Assembly (NCBI RefSeq): GCF_003003995.1
Contig: NZ_PVWF01000004.1
Span: 1-64,000 of the forward strand
Length of the DNA: 64,000 nt
From: Pleurocapsa sp. CCALA 161
GTDB taxonomy: Bacteria > Cyanobacteriota > Cyanobacteriia > Cyanobacteriales > Xenococcaceae
Reading direction: 5' to 3'
Shown here: in pieces, positions 19,001 through 28,472 of the stretch
Numbering within the stretch: the first letter of the stretch is position 1
How the letters are laid out: each line of letters begins with the position of its first letter
Notes under the pieces: generated by a model
Told to the model about the DNA's origin: nothing
Database searches by the model: none
What the model saw: the letters and a program-made list of their open reading frames with translations, nothing else
Position numbers and translations under genes: made by a program

Positions 19001-19184
19001 ACTTTTGGAAAAAGTTCGCGCTCAACCCGCCTTTAAAAAGACACCGATTGTGATGGCAACCTCTCGTACAGGAGATCGCCACCGACAAGAAGCTGAACGT
19101 TTAGGAGCAACCGACTATCTGAGTAAACCAGTTCAACCACAGGAATTAATCGACACGGTGGCGAGTTTATTGGCTAAAAAATAA
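16077..19184 (+). CDS. pilL: Hybrid CheA histidine kinase with C-terminal receiver
   Basis: This 1035-residue kinase phosphorylates the operon's receivers. The order is: an HPt domain with phospho-His53 in AAHSLKGGAG; two tandem copies of a module of about 95 residues (about 150-245 and 260-355) sharing F-x-DEC-x-FL and LPWL motifs; a dimerisation region with coiled coil (about 430-600); an HATPase with N box LLNNAFDHGIE and G boxes DDGGGI and GRGMGLD; a CheW-like regulatory domain; and a receiver with Asp965 (LSDIEMP) and Lys1017. The duplicated modules lack the phospho-His signature. The gene ends 16 bp from the convergent alaS. Confidence 0.9.
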   Translation: MSSQLDPAILAAITAEARQCFLDEDAPEYLEMLRSGIQDRANPDFTSLFRAAHSLKGGAGLACLTSLQQLAHKLEDVLVGLQQSQIAEVELAWALVENSVDEIGFVVSQAHNVDEAIANPELIIALESLVSTVANSDSNAQESSEQGSSDNQDFIRHTLTTELASSFDAIEELELDTEPELLEPLLSGFADECGFLAQTLDLPWLGEAVTPIAKALESDGIEALLLTKDIISQLRHKITEYLEQEASSSADSSTTQQANQSLVTKTLNEDLEELCQAIAALEMDTPEEIIKEAIAGFTDECTFLSETLELPWLIQALAPIEKLLTNCDSLEALLTVQELVGEIRQQRDIYLANSAAPAELDDEPEAIISSQVNQNRQDDQALYSQAGSFDFGESDEDTALSTVMFEPPAAAQGKMVTKVAEASKPAANNQVKISLERLEGITNNVEELILSQSRISRQQRVLNQANRRLRSLTRQFEPIREQIQDLYNQLAVGSFGNSDADLAAVKNNQNGFDSLEMDRYTDLHSSLQTFQELMLQIQETRTDIDFIDREIVENLEQSEKNLNTLYSKVTDSRLVPFETLAKRFIPQIRGLSQRFDKLVDLKIEGKNTLVDQILLEQLQTPLTHLLNNAFDHGIESKYERLAAKKPETATIALNAKLQNNQLVITIKDDGGGINPEKVFQRAVQRGICPPHKSIQDFRSEEIVNWIFEPDFSTAAQVSDISGRGMGLDIVLNLIRQLRGQLFVTTDVGSGSTFTISLPLNLSLQSLMLIQLQNRLIAIPHTSILEMIPYQELDFTNDSQENLNWQGKTISLASVSSLFPCPRKPLQLAQGQVGIILETSFDPLAILVDAIAGEEKLIVKPFDETIPVPTYIVGCTILGTGEVIPVIMPQGITKDALSSISIKNSTTTVAQTASTILIAEDSVATRRMLEKLLLAAGYQVLVCRDGQEALDQIGQYQGRIDLILSDIEMPRVNGFELLEKVRAQPAFKKTPIVMATSRTGDRHRQEAERLGATDYLSKPVQPQELIDTVASLLAKK

Positions 19185-19200
19185 CCTCTGACTGCATAAT

Positions 19201-21885
19201 CTAACCTAAACCCTCAATTAACTGTTGTTTGGCAGTAGCTAAAGCCTCGTCTAATTTACTGGCATCTCTCGCACCAGCCTGTGCCAAATTTGGTCTACCA
19301 CCACCTCCACCACCGCAGATTTTAGAGATCGCACCGATGAATTTACCTGCCTGTAATTGTTTCTCTTTGATTACTTTTTGACTAAAAGCAGCAACTAAGC
19401 TAACTTTCCCTGGTTCGGGAATTGAAGCAATCACTACCGCAGCTTCGCCTAATTTTTGTTGTAGTCTTTCAGCAGCAGACTGGAGGGATTTCGCATCCAT
19501 GTCTCCCATATTTGCTACTAAAATCTTATATTCACCCACGCTTTGAGCCTGAGATAGTTTACTATCTGATTTTGCTAATGCCAGTTCTTGTTTTGCTGCT
19601 TCTAATTCTTTTTGAGTAGCCTTTAATTCGTTTTGCAGACTGTTAACGCGATCGCTAATTTCTTCAGGTTTGATTTTAAAAGTACTGCTTAATTCCTTGA
19701 CTACTTTGTCTCGCAGGTTAAGATAATCTAAAATAGCTGCCCCTGCTACAGCTTCGATTCTTCTGACTCCTGAAGCAATACCCGTTTCAGAGATAATTTT
19801 AAACACGCCAATTTCCGCAGTATTGGTAACGTGAGTGCCACCACAAAGTTCCATTGACACTCCAGGAAAATCAATTACCCTCACTTCATCCCCATATTTT
19901 TCGCCGAACATCGCTGTTGCACCTTTTGCTTTAGCCTCGGCGATGGGCATTACATTAACATCAGCTTCATGTGCTTCAGAAATCCAGGTATTAACTAATT
20001 CTTCTACCTGTTGTATATCATCAGCAGTTAAAGCACGAGGAGAATTAAAGTCAAATCGTAGGCGATCAAAGTTTACTAACGAACCTGCTTGAGACACAGA
20101 GTCATCAACCACTTTTTTTAATGCAGCTTGTAATAAATGGGTGGCGGTATGGTTTGCCTGTACTCGACGACGGCAAGCGCGATCTATAGTGGCGTTAACG
20201 ACATCTCCTACCTTGACAGTACCTCGTTCTACCTTACCTTTATGAATTAAGATGTTACCTTGTTTTTGCACATCTTCAATGCGGATTAAGACATCATCGC
20301 CAGAAAGATATCCGCGATCGCCAATTTGCCCCCCAGACTCCCCATAAAAGGGTGTTTGGTCGAGAATAATCTGTACGCGATCGCCAGCAGCAGCCTCAGG
20401 GGTGTTTCGGGTCAGGGCGTTTCGCGAAATGTCCCTACTCTCACCATCATCATTACTAACCACAATACCCATAATCTGAGACTGGATAGCTAGTTGGGTA
20501 TAGCCTAAGAAACTAGTCTCATCACTGCTTTTGACTATTTCACCAAGTGCATTTTGAGTCATCAGATCGATAGCCTCATGGGAATCCTGGGAACGAGTTT
20601 TTTGCTCCTCCATTTCTCGCTCAAAATTTTCGAGATCGATAGTTAATCCTTGTTCTTCAGCAATTTCTTGAGTTAATTCTAAAGGAAAGCCATAAGTATC
20701 ATAAAGTTCAAAGGCATCCTTGCCTGAAATTTTTGGTTGAGAAAGGTTGGCGGTTTTAGCAATAATCTCTGCTAAGAGCTTCTCTCCTCTAGCTAAGGTT
20801 TTCAGGAATTGTGTTTCTTCCCGCTGTAACTGATTTTTAATAAAATCTTCTCGTTCTCTAACAGTCGGATACGCAGATTCAGCAAGAGCGATCGCTGTTT
20901 GAGCCACCTGAGTAATAAAATTACCCTCAATGCCAATTAATCTACCGTGACGAATTACTCGACGAATCAAACGACGTAATATATAACCGCGATCAGTATT
21001 TGATGCTGTTACCCCATCGGCAATTAAGTGAACTACTGCTCTAACATGATCGCCAATTACCTTGAGAGAAGTTTTTGTTTTCTCGTCGGCTTGATTGTAA
21101 TTTATGGCGGCAATTTCCGCTGCCATCTTAATAATCGGCAGAATTAAATCGGTTTCAAAGTTATTGGGTACTTGCTGGAGGATTTGCGCCATCCTTTCTA
21201 AACCCAAACCTGTATCAATATTTTTATTTTCTAACGGCGTAAGATCTCCCTCTAGATCTCGGTTGTACTGCATAAATACCAAGTTATAAAACTCGATAAA
21301 TCTGCTGTCGTCTTCCAAATCAATCTGTTCATCCCCCAATTCAGGATGAAAATCGTAATATAACTCCGAACAAGGACCACAAGGACCAGTTATCCCCGAT
21401 TGCCAAAAATTATCTTTCTTGCCCATGCGCTGAATACGATTTTCAGCAATGCCAATCTGATCGCGCCAAATTGCAAAAGCTTCATCATCCTCTTCAAATA
21501 CACTAGGCACAATGCGCTCTGCTGGTAAACCATAAACTTGTGTCGAAAGTTCCCAAGCCCAGGCGATCGCTTCTTCTTTAAAATAATCTCCAAAGCTAAA
21601 GTTCCCCAACATCTCAAAAAAGGTATGATGTCTGGCGGTACGTCCCACATTCTCAATATCGTTGGTGCGGATACACTTTTGAGAACTAGCAGCGCGGGGA
21701 GAGGATGCTCTGCGCTGTCCCAAAAAGATCGGCTTAAACGGCAGCATTCCTGCAATAGTCAACATTACTGTGGGATCTTCGGGGATTAAAGAGGCGCTAG
21801 GTAATATTTTGTGCTGTTTAGCTTCGTAGAATTTTAAAAATTTGTCGCGGATTTCGCTACCGCTGAGGTATGGGAGATCTGCCAT
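19201..21885 (-). CDS. alaS: Alanyl-tRNA synthetase
   Basis: This 894-residue class II synthetase charges tRNA-Ala. Motif 1 lies in the first 60 residues ([14 protein letters not shown]), and the aminoacylation core runs to about residue 450. The editing domain has the zinc motifs HTATHLL and CGGTHV, and the C-terminal C-Ala domain ends in the glycine-rich [16 protein letters not shown]. An in-frame insertion around residues 483-496 ([15 protein letters not shown]) is encoded by a palindromic repeat at 20400-20438 and lies in a loop just before the editing domain. The frame is intact, so the enzyme is presumably active. It is convergent with pilL and divergent from hisC. Confidence 0.96.
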   Translation of the reverse strand: MADLPYLSGSEIRDKFLKFYEAKQHKILPSASLIPEDPTVMLTIAGMLPFKPIFLGQRRASSPRAASSQKCIRTNDIENVGRTARHHTFFEMLGNFSFGDYFKEEAIAWAWELSTQVYGLPAERIVPSVFEEDDEAFAIWRDQIGIAENRIQRMGKKDNFWQSGITGPCGPCSELYYDFHPELGDEQIDLEDDSRFIEFYNLVFMQYNRDLEGDLTPLENKNIDTGLGLERMAQILQQVPNNFETDLILPIIKMAAEIAAINYNQADEKTKTSLKVIGDHVRAVVHLIADGVTASNTDRGYILRRLIRRVIRHGRLIGIEGNFITQVAQTAIALAESAYPTVREREDFIKNQLQREETQFLKTLARGEKLLAEIIAKTANLSQPKISGKDAFELYDTYGFPLELTQEIAEEQGLTIDLENFEREMEEQKTRSQDSHEAIDLMTQNALGEIVKSSDETSFLGYTQLAIQSQIMGIVVSNDDGESRDISRNALTRNTPEAAAGDRVQIILDQTPFYGESGGQIGDRGYLSGDDVLIRIEDVQKQGNILIHKGKVERGTVKVGDVVNATIDRACRRRVQANHTATHLLQAALKKVVDDSVSQAGSLVNFDRLRFDFNSPRALTADDIQQVEELVNTWISEAHEADVNVMPIAEAKAKGATAMFGEKYGDEVRVIDFPGVSMELCGGTHVTNTAEIGVFKIISETGIASGVRRIEAVAGAAILDYLNLRDKVVKELSSTFKIKPEEISDRVNSLQNELKATQKELEAAKQELALAKSDSKLSQAQSVGEYKILVANMGDMDAKSLQSAAERLQQKLGEAAVVIASIPEPGKVSLVAAFSQKVIKEKQLQAGKFIGAISKICGGGGGGRPNLAQAGARDASKLDEALATAKQQLIEGLG
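20400..20438. repeat. Palindromic repeat translated inside alaS
   Basis: The stretch contains TTTCGCGAAA flanked by AGGG and CCCT, and a second GTGTTTCGGG arm beside it. It has the form of the small GC-rich palindromes with a GTAGGGaCATTTCGCGAAA core that are dispersed in cyanobacterial genomes. Here it is read in frame as about 13 extra residues of AlaS. Its GC content is above that of the flanking gene. Confidence 0.6.
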
Positions 21886-22031
21886 AGTAGTTTAGATAAA
21901 TGCAGTTTGCGTATTTATTTATTTTTACACTTTTCTAGTGCTATTGAGCCTCACCCTGAAAAGCAATCACTATGCTTGAGAACTATGGAAAAACAAACAA
22001 TATACTATAAATATATTGCTCATTAATCGAC

Positions 22032-23081
22032 ATGAACTATTTTCGTCCTGCGATCGCCACAATACAAGGCTATATCCCTGGAGAACAGCCGAAGCCAGGA
22101 ACACCAATTATTAAACTCAATACCAATGAAAATCCTTATCCCCCATCACCTCAAGCATTAGAAGTGTTACGCAGCCTAGATAGTGAGTGGTTAAGACGCT
22201 ATCCCGATCCTTATTCGCGAGATTTCTGCAAGGCTATTAGTGAAGCTTTAGATGTACCTGCTGATTGGATAATTGTCAGCAACGGTAGCGACGATCTACT
22301 AAATATTTTGATTCGCGCCTGTGCCGAGGGAAAAGAGCGTAAAGTGGTCTATCCAACACCGTCTTACGTTCTTTACCGTACCCTAGCATCATTACAGGCG
22401 GCGGAGGTAGTAGAAGTTGCTTATCCTCAGGATTATCAACTACCTATTGTGGAATTAGCTGCCGCCGGAGGTGCGGTTACTTTAATTGCTACTCCTAATA
22501 GTCCTTCTGGTCACATTGTATCTCTCAAAGATTTACGGCAGTTGGCTAGTAGAGTGTCGGGGATTCTAGCTATTGACGAAGCTTATGTTGATTTTGCCGA
22601 TTATTCGGCTTTGTCTCTGGCTCAAGAATTTGAAAACGTAATTATTTTACGTACCCTATCTAAGGGTTATTCTCTCGCTGGTTTACGTTTGGGTTTTGGC
22701 ATTGCTAATCCCCAGCTGCTTTCAAATCTATTTAAAGTTAAAGATAGTTATAACGTTGATGCTCTGGCGATCCTAATTGGCGCGGCTGCGATGAAGGATC
22801 AAGCATATAAAAATAACTGTGTCGAAAAAGTAAAGCGATCGCGCAGTAAACTAGCAATAGATCTTAGACAAATCGGTTTTGAAGTCCAAGATTCTCAGGG
22901 GAACTTCTTGTTAGTCACCCCACCTAATCAGCAAGCAGCAAAGATTTACCAATCTTTAAAAGAAAAAAATATCTTAGTTCGCTATTTCCAATTGCCAGGA
23001 TTATCAGATAAGCTACGCATTACTGTGGGGACTGATGAACAAAATCACCAATTACTTCAGGCGATTAACCTAAGTGCCTAA
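22032..23081 (+). CDS. hisC: Histidinol-phosphate aminotransferase
   Basis: This 349-residue fold-I PLP aminotransferase catalyses the seventh step of histidine synthesis. LNTNENPYPPSP is the family N-terminal signature. ATPNSPSG and IDEAYVDF line the PLP site, and the Schiff-base lysine is in LRTLSKGYSLAGLRLG. The C-terminal RITVGTDEQN binds substrate phosphate. The length is normal. It is divergent from alaS with 146 bp between them, where an AT-rich run (TATACTATAAATATAT, near 21999-22017) could supply promoter elements. hisH is present separately at 45965-46597, so histidine genes are scattered, as is usual in cyanobacteria. Confidence 0.95.
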   Translation: MNYFRPAIATIQGYIPGEQPKPGTPIIKLNTNENPYPPSPQALEVLRSLDSEWLRRYPDPYSRDFCKAISEALDVPADWIIVSNGSDDLLNILIRACAEGKERKVVYPTPSYVLYRTLASLQAAEVVEVAYPQDYQLPIVELAAAGGAVTLIATPNSPSGHIVSLKDLRQLASRVSGILAIDEAYVDFADYSALSLAQEFENVIILRTLSKGYSLAGLRLGFGIANPQLLSNLFKVKDSYNVDALAILIGAAAMKDQAYKNNCVEKVKRSRSKLAIDLRQIGFEVQDSQGNFLLVTPPNQQAAKIYQSLKEKNILVRYFQLPGLSDKLRITVGTDEQNHQLLQAINLSA

Positions 23082-23108
23082 ACAAAATTAATTACACATT
23101 ATTATTCA

Positions 23109-23137
23109 CCTTTTCCCTTTCCCCCTTTCCCTTTACC
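23109..23137. repeat. Polypyrimidine mirror repeat
   Basis: Just after hisC the plus strand carries an almost pure C/T run that is mirror-symmetric about a CCCCC centre (CCCTTT on the left, TTTCCC on the right). The rest of 23082-23237 shows only a half-copy of a GTAGaGGCGAACGGG-type repeat at 23197-23211. Confidence 0.6.
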
Positions 23138-23237
23138 CAATTTCAACTAGGAAATTAATTTTACACGACTACTTATAACTTTGACGATGTTATTTCGTAG
23201 AGGCGAACGGGCTTTCTTCCCCACCTTTTCTTTTAAC

Positions 23238-23969
23238 TTACTCTCCTTGAGGAAAACGCTCCCATAAATCCGTGCCTTGTCTAAGACTTTGATGATTGCC
23301 ATTACCTAAGATGATGTGATCTAGCAGCGGGATATCTAAACACTGTGAACCCTGCAACAATTGTTCGGTTAAATAAATGTCTTCGGCAGAAGGATCTAAA
23401 CTTCCTGATGGGTGATTATGAGCAACTATTAATTTAGTTGCTCCTTGCCGTACAGTTTCTCTAAAAATTTCGCGAGGATGTATTAAGGTTTCCGTAGCCG
23501 TACCAATGGTTAAAATTTTGGTAGCTAGTAGATAGTTTTTTACATCCAGCATTAAGATCGCAAAATGCTCCTGATTTTGCCACATTAAGTCACTACTCAA
23601 TACTGCTGCTGCGGATGCAGGATTATCGATCGCCACTCGTTCATGTGGTTTAAAGATAAAGGCGCGTTTACCTAATTCCACTGCTGCAATGATAGTAGCC
23701 GCCTTAGCAGGGCCAATCCCAGGAATTCTCATCAACTCGCGAGGATTAACATCCCTCAACACATCTAAAGGTGCGCGTCTGTATTTACCTAATTCCTGTA
23801 GTATATGTTGGGCTAAACCAATTGCTGATAAGTTTCCTTTAGTTTGCCCTGTACTAATTAAAATAGCAATCAGTTCTGCTTCAGAAAGATTCTTTGCTCC
23901 TACCGCCATCAATCTTTCACGAGGCCTCTCACTGACGGGCAAGTCAGCAATTCTAAGGCGATAAGTCAT
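23238..23969 (-). CDS. radC: RadC family JAB/MPN-domain protein
   Basis: This 243-residue protein has an N-terminal helix-hairpin-helix region ([16 protein letters not shown], near residue 85). A C-terminal JAB1/MPN metalloprotease-fold domain carries the metal motif [14 protein letters not shown]. The family was named for a supposed repair role that was later withdrawn for E. coli, so the true function is not established. Length and motifs are standard. The start is ATG. It is convergent with hisC, and 69 bp separate it from pyrR upstream on the same strand. Confidence 0.92.
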   Translation of the reverse strand: MTYRLRIADLPVSERPRERLMAVGAKNLSEAELIAILISTGQTKGNLSAIGLAQHILQELGKYRRAPLDVLRDVNPRELMRIPGIGPAKAATIIAAVELGKRAFIFKPHERVAIDNPASAAAVLSSDLMWQNQEHFAILMLDVKNYLLATKILTIGTATETLIHPREIFRETVRQGATKLIVAHNHPSGSLDPSAEDIYLTEQLLQGSQCLDIPLLDHIILGNGNHQSLRQGTDLWERFPQGE

Positions 23970-24038
23970 AACTTGGCAAAATAATATTTTTGTATGACAA
24001 ATATAACCCAGATATTACATTGATTAAATAAGCTACAT

Positions 24039-24575
24039 CTAATCTTTAATTAATTCCACTGCATCTTTACCGTCGAGATCGTTTAAGTATACTTTGACCT
24101 TTTCTTCTGAAGCTGTCGGCAATTTTTTACCAATAAAGTCAGGATGTATGGGGAGTTCTCGATGTCCTCTATCAACTAGTACTGCTAACCTAATTAATTC
24201 TGGTCTACCATACTCTGTGACGGCATTCAGAGCAGCACGGATAGTACGACCTTTGTAGATTACATCATCTACTAACACTACAGTTTTATCTGTCAAATCC
24301 ATAGGAATTTTGGTTTGAGCAGGAATGCGAGTCCGAATTTTATCTAAATCGTCACGATAGAAAGTAACATCGATCGCACCTACGGCAACAGATGTGTTTT
24401 CCAAAATCTCCATTTGTTTAGCTAATAAATGAGCTAAAGGTACACCCTTGGTATGAATGCCTAACAAAATAGTTTGCGATAAATCTGCCGATTTTTCGAC
24501 AATTTGAGAAGCTAAACGGTTGATCGTACGACGAATTTCTTCAGCAGACAATATAGTAACTACTTGAGCTGACAT
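24039..24575 (-). CDS. pyrR: Bifunctional pyr operon regulator / uracil phosphoribosyltransferase
   Basis: This 178-residue type I phosphoribosyltransferase has the PRPP loop [18 protein letters not shown] near residue 92. The family converts uracil to UMP and, in some bacteria, binds pyr mRNA. It is divergently transcribed from pyrC with a gap of about 109 bp, a placement that suggests pyrimidine-linked regulation. I saw no convincing PyrR-binding anti-antiterminator in that gap. The start is ATG and the length is typical. Confidence 0.92.
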   Translation of the reverse strand: MSAQVVTILSAEEIRRTINRLASQIVEKSADLSQTILLGIHTKGVPLAHLLAKQMEILENTSVAVGAIDVTFYRDDLDKIRTRIPAQTKIPMDLTDKTVVLVDDVIYKGRTIRAALNAVTEYGRPELIRLAVLVDRGHRELPIHPDFIGKKLPTASEEKVKVYLNDLDGKDAVELIKD

Positions 24576-24684
24576 TTATTACGGTGAGCAAACACTGCTT
24601 ATTTCTGGTATTTATTGATTATATAGCTCAAGTTAAAAGTCAGTGAGATTAAGCTAGTGCCTAATTTGTACAGGAATCAAAATA

Positions 24685-25719
24685 ATGACCAATCAAACTA
24701 AGCAAGTAGTGATCAATTCACCATTGGATATGCATCTGCATTTTCGCGAGGGTGCAATGGCGCAAACGGTAATTCCTTTGACCTCCCATGCTTTTGCAGG
24801 AGGGGTAATTATGCCTAATTTAGTGCCAGTAGTGGATAATTTAGAGCGTTTAACAGGATATCTGCAAGAGATTAAAACTAATGTTGGTCAGGATGTGTTT
24901 GAGCCTTACATGACAGTATTTTTTAAAAACTATACTTATCAAGAGTTAGAACAGTTAAAGCCATATATTTTAGGAGTCAAGCTTTATCCTGCGGGAGTAA
25001 CTACCAATAGTGAAAATGGGGTTGCAGCCTTAAATCACGCCGAGGCTACGATTAAGTATCTTGAAGAGTTAGAAATTCCTTTATTAGTCCATGGAGAAAC
25101 TCATGGCTTTGTGATGGATCGAGAAAAGCTATTCTTGCCAATTTTTGAGCATTTGGCGCAGAAGTTTCCTCAATTAAAAATTATCATGGAGCATATCACT
25201 ACAGCCGAGGCGATATCTCTGTTGGATCGATATGAGAATATTTACGCCACTGTAACTTTGCATCATCTAATTATTACTTTAGATGACCTAGCAGGGGGCT
25301 TGCTTCGACCACATTTATTCTGTAAACCAATCCCTAAGCGTCCAGAAGATCGTGCTGCGCTACTTGATGCTGCCATTAAGGCTCATCCTAAACTGATGTT
25401 TGGTAGTGACTCTGCACCTCATCCCCTCGACAAAAAAGAAGCTTGTGGTTGTGCTGCGGGGATCTTTACTGCGCCGATCGCCTTACAGGCTTTAGTAGAG
25501 TTATTTGACCGACATCAGGCGATCGCTAATTTGCAGGCTTTTGTTTCCGATCATGCTCAACGTATTTATGGCATCCAACCACCACAAAAATCAGTAACTT
25601 TAGTTGCCACTCCATTCAAAGTACCCTCTATGTATGGCACTGTTACCCCCATGTTTGCTAACCAAGAAATATCTTGGTCGATTGCTCGAATCGACACCGC
25701 GATTAGTTGCAGTTTGTAA
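24685..25719 (+). CDS. pyrC: Dihydroorotase
   Basis: This 344-residue class II dihydroorotase performs the third step of pyrimidine synthesis, cyclising carbamoyl-aspartate. Zinc ligands His17 and His19 lie in DMHLHFREG. The carboxylated lysine is in [11 protein letters not shown] near residue 99, further His ligands are in LLVHGETHG and IMEHITT, and the catalytic Asp is in [15 protein letters not shown] ribosome site lies about 10 bases upstream of the ATG. It is adjacent to and divergent from pyrR. Confidence 0.95.
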   Translation: MTNQTKQVVINSPLDMHLHFREGAMAQTVIPLTSHAFAGGVIMPNLVPVVDNLERLTGYLQEIKTNVGQDVFEPYMTVFFKNYTYQELEQLKPYILGVKLYPAGVTTNSENGVAALNHAEATIKYLEELEIPLLVHGETHGFVMDREKLFLPIFEHLAQKFPQLKIIMEHITTAEAISLLDRYENIYATVTLHHLIITLDDLAGGLLRPHLFCKPIPKRPEDRAALLDAAIKAHPKLMFGSDSAPHPLDKKEACGCAAGIFTAPIALQALVELFDRHQAIANLQAFVSDHAQRIYGIQPPQKSVTLVATPFKVPSMYGTVTPMFANQEISWSIARIDTAISCSL

Positions 25720-25838
25720 ATATTATTGATGTAAAAATCGCATTTAGAATTGCCTTTTGTTGAGTTTTGGTAAGTTTCGCTACCAACAGTTGAAAAAATC
25801 AATGACAGCATGGGTGTAATTCTCCAACATCATGCAGC

Positions 25839-25994
25839 ATGAATAACCACGCATCACTCGTAATTGCTTCAATTTTAGGTTTAGTCGCTGGAATGAGCCA
25901 TGGTATGGTTTCTCACTACCAAAATCTGCCTTTTTCTCTGTCAGAGCAGGTTCTTGAATCAATTAACGTTAGTAATGGTAAAAGTTTTAATTAA
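25839..25994 (+). CDS. Possible 51-residue single-pass small protein
   Basis: In the 378-bp gap after pyrC an ATG at 25839 opens a 51-codon frame starting MNNHASLVIASILGL. A hydrophobic stretch of about 15 residues is followed by a His-rich patch (SHGMVSH) and a polar tail. It could be a signal-anchored small protein. There is no good ribosome site, and a 60-codon minus-strand frame overlaps it, so support is limited to composition. I do not recognise it. Confidence 0.3.
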   Translation: MNNHASLVIASILGLVAGMSHGMVSHYQNLPFSLSEQVLESINVSNGKSFN

Positions 25995-26097
25995 AATTTA
26001 ATTAAAAGCTCAAATATTAAAAAATCCAAAAAGTAGCTATTGTTACAATTTTTTGGGGATAATAGTAACTAATTTACTATTGTCGAGGTTGTAACAG

Positions 26098-26301
26098 ATG
26101 CAGTCACCTACATCAAGGGGAAATTTATCTGCCTCCTATGCATTGATCGCGATTCCTTTAGTAGCTCTAATTACTTTTGTGGTTGGCTATACTGCTTCTC
26201 GCGCTGCTTTAGAGCAAACTCAAAACCAAAATGCAGTTTCTGAAGATTATAATTTGGTTATTCCACATGAAGCTAGCTTGTGGAGCGATTTTGCTAGATA
26301 G
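26098..26301 (+). CDS. Small single-pass membrane protein, unknown
   Basis: This 67-residue protein has a polar N-terminus (MQSPTSRGNLSAS). One strong transmembrane helix follows at about residues 15-35 (LIAIPLVALITFVVGYTA), then an acidic tail ending WSDFAR. GAGG at about 26083 is a plausible ribosome site 11 bases before the ATG. A HIP1-based hairpin follows at 26364-26404. It has the look of the small membrane proteins that are easily missed in cyanobacteria. I cannot name a family. Confidence 0.55.
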   Translation: MQSPTSRGNLSASYALIAIPLVALITFVVGYTASRAALEQTQNQNAVSEDYNLVIPHEASLWSDFAR

Positions 26302-26363
26302 TTGAAATATTAGCTGCTGATCAATTAAGAGATTATTGAAAGTTAAACTAAATTAACAGGGAA

Positions 26364-26404
26364 AAGGCGATCGCATTGATATATTTATACTTTGCGATCG
26401 CCTT
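26364..26404. terminator. HIP1-pair hairpin between convergent genes
   Basis: AAGGCGATCGCA (26364-26375) and its exact reverse complement TGCGATCGCCTT (26393-26404) enclose a 17-base AT-rich loop. It lies between the plus-strand gene ending at 26301 and the minus-strand gene ending at 26430, so it can terminate both. There is no long T run, so efficiency is uncertain. Confidence 0.65.
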
Positions 26405-26429
26405 GTTCAATAATTACAATAATTTAAAT

Positions 26430-26609
26430 TTAAAGTTCGTAACAAAACAAACCCATCTGAGGTAGCTCAAAACACCATTGATTGGAAGTTACAACCGACT
26501 GTTTTTTTGCTTGACTATCATTATTTGTTTTCTGAGATGCCTGTGCAGGCAAGGTATTTAGACTAAAAATAGTTAGGGCTAGTAAGATGTAAGATAATTG
26601 ATTCTTCAT
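26430..26609 (-). CDS. Small secreted protein, unknown
   Basis: From the ATG at 26609 it has 59 residues. A clear signal peptide (MKNQLSYILLALTIFSLNTL) ends in a PAQASQ cleavage site. The mature part of about 33 residues is polar and ends in an aromatic cysteine pair, WCFELPQMGLFCYEL. Upstream in-frame sequence exists, but it would bury the signal peptide. The two cysteines nine residues apart could form a disulfide in the periplasm. It lies downstream of the GT-C-like membrane protein on the same strand. No family is recognised. Confidence 0.55.
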   Translation of the reverse strand: MKNQLSYILLALTIFSLNTLPAQASQKTNNDSQAKKQSVVTSNQWCFELPQMGLFCYEL

Positions 26610-26738
26610 GGTGTTTAAGGGTTGATAATTAAGTTTTATTAAGTTTTCTTTTTTTATATAAAGCCAGTATAAAATTGACACCATCAATGAGAAGTGATTA
26701 TTGTCACTCTTCAAAACCCTATCTAGTCACTCGATCAA

Positions 26739-28472
26739 TTACTTAACTTCAAGTTGGGATTGGTTTGGCTGCTGCTCTAAAAGACAAGAGCCTTTTAATA
26801 GCTTTAGAGTATCGGTGGATACAGCTAAACAAGACGGAATTATCTTGATTAGTGCAGGGGGATATTTTGACTTTAATTGCGCGATCGCTTGTTGGGTTTG
26901 CTTTGACCAGGAACTATTAATTAACCAATTTTTATTGAGTAAGTATTGGGTAGTAAAAGCATCGTGATCAAGCAGTAAGTAATTTACATGATATTGCTGA
27001 ATAAAAGACTGAATATTTTTTAGCTCATGACTATATTGAGCCTGCAATAAATCAACCGTTCTTTGTTTTATTTGCTCATAATAAGCAGGATGATATGCCA
27101 GGGCAAACTCATCACCGACTAAAATAGATCGCTGGGAAAAAGCTGGTATATTATTAACTTCTATACTTAAGGATGCTACGAGGATATCTTTCGGCTGTTG
27201 GGCTAAATATTGATATATTTCCTTGGCTGTACCCACTCGCCAATCTTGAAACCAATTAATTGAAATATAGGGAATAGCAGGAAAAATAACTACCGTTAAG
27301 GCAAATAAAGTAATTAAGGTTATTTTAGTTTTTGCTAATAAATTGAATTGCTGTTTATTCTTCAACCATTGCCAACTTGAGTTTAGATAAATAGTCAAGA
27401 CAATACCTGATGAGATCGCCAAGACAAACTGAATTGTGTGATATGTATAACGGCTAGGTAGATGTAGTTTTGGCAATAGTAAATGTGCCAAAAAAAACAT
27501 TAGCAACGATGCTATTGTTACTTGAATTAAGATATTGATATTTTTAGTAGTTAGCTTAGAGATTGGTATTTTTTTATTTAATACCCAAGGTAATATTAAT
27601 CCACTCCAAACTATCGTCGGAAACAATGGTAGAGTTAAACCACTAGAACCAGCCAACCAATATTTAAGGAAGCCTACACCAAAAAAAGGACTTCTTCCTC
27701 CTAAGTTAAATTCTGGCATTTGCTGCATTTGTAGAGCAGTAACAGTTGTTGCTAATTGTGCGGGTTTTTGGGTCAGCGGGTAAAGAGCGATCGCTGTCAC
27801 CATAAATCCGATAATCCACCAGATATAATACTTTTTTTGATTGGTGAAGCTAATTATATTATTTCTATTTTTCTTACTTTGAAAGACGATTAATCTAAGA
27901 CTAAGTATTACCATCTCGATTAAGATAATATGAGGATAAAATATTCCCTGTAGTAACAATAAAATTAAACAGGGAATAAGAGAATTTAGAGATAGATAAT
28001 ATAAGAAAGCAGCTAATAATGGATAAATAAAAGCTCTAGGGGTAGCTGAAACCAAATCATCATTGAGCCAAATTAATTGGTTGATTAATAAGCTGCTAAT
28101 AAACCCAGCCAAAGGTAGAGAAAATATTTGCAGCGTAAACCAGTATATATAAATAGTAGTAAAGCCAGCTAACACTGGCGGTAAGAGCTTGGCGAATAGA
28201 ATTGGCTCAATTCCAAGTTTTGCAGCGAATAAGTATAAAAATTTAAATCCAATTGGAGCAAGACTAGAAAAGTAATTAGCAATTAAATCATTGCGAAATA
28301 AATCAGCATCAACAAATCTTTGTAGCCAAACCACGTGCTGTCTAGCATCATCTTGGACGATATATTCTTGATTAAAAACAAAATAATAAAAGCAAAATCC
28401 GTAATAGAAGGCAACCAGCAAACTAATCCCCAAGCAGAAATTAGCACCCCGATGGTTATGATTATTTAACAT
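26739..28472 (-). CDS. Polytopic membrane protein, GT-C glycosyltransferase-like
   Basis: This 577-residue protein has about ten or more transmembrane helices. The first periplasmic loop, straight after TM1, carries QDDARQHVVW near residue 40. Acidic pairs in this position are typical of GT-C enzymes that use lipid-linked sugars. The C-terminal 120 residues are soluble (from about YQYLAQQPKDIL onward) and probably periplasmic. No nucleotide-sugar motif is seen. The composition is AT-rich compared with neighbours. A role in transferring sugar to lipid or surface polymer is inferred only from topology. Confidence 0.6.
   Translation of the reverse strand: MLNNHNHRGANFCLGISLLVAFYYGFCFYYFVFNQEYIVQDDARQHVVWLQRFVDADLFRNDLIANYFSSLAPIGFKFLYLFAAKLGIEPILFAKLLPPVLAGFTTIYIYWFTLQIFSLPLAGFISSLLINQLIWLNDDLVSATPRAFIYPLLAAFLYYLSLNSLIPCLILLLLQGIFYPHIILIEMVILSLRLIVFQSKKNRNNIISFTNQKKYYIWWIIGFMVTAIALYPLTQKPAQLATTVTALQMQQMPEFNLGGRSPFFGVGFLKYWLAGSSGLTLPLFPTIVWSGLILPWVLNKKIPISKLTTKNINILIQVTIASLLMFFLAHLLLPKLHLPSRYTYHTIQFVLAISSGIVLTIYLNSSWQWLKNKQQFNLLAKTKITLITLFALTVVIFPAIPYISINWFQDWRVGTAKEIYQYLAQQPKDILVASLSIEVNNIPAFSQRSILVGDEFALAYHPAYYEQIKQRTVDLLQAQYSHELKNIQSFIQQYHVNYLLLDHDAFTTQYLLNKNWLINSSWSKQTQQAIAQLKSKYPPALIKIIPSCLAVSTDTLKLLKGSCLLEQQPNQSQLEVK

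Noticed and set aside
25780-25962. Minus-strand 60-codon ORF
   Set aside because: Cysteine-rich, with no ribosome site and no organised helix or strand pattern. The plus-strand 51-codon ORF is slightly better, though still doubtful.
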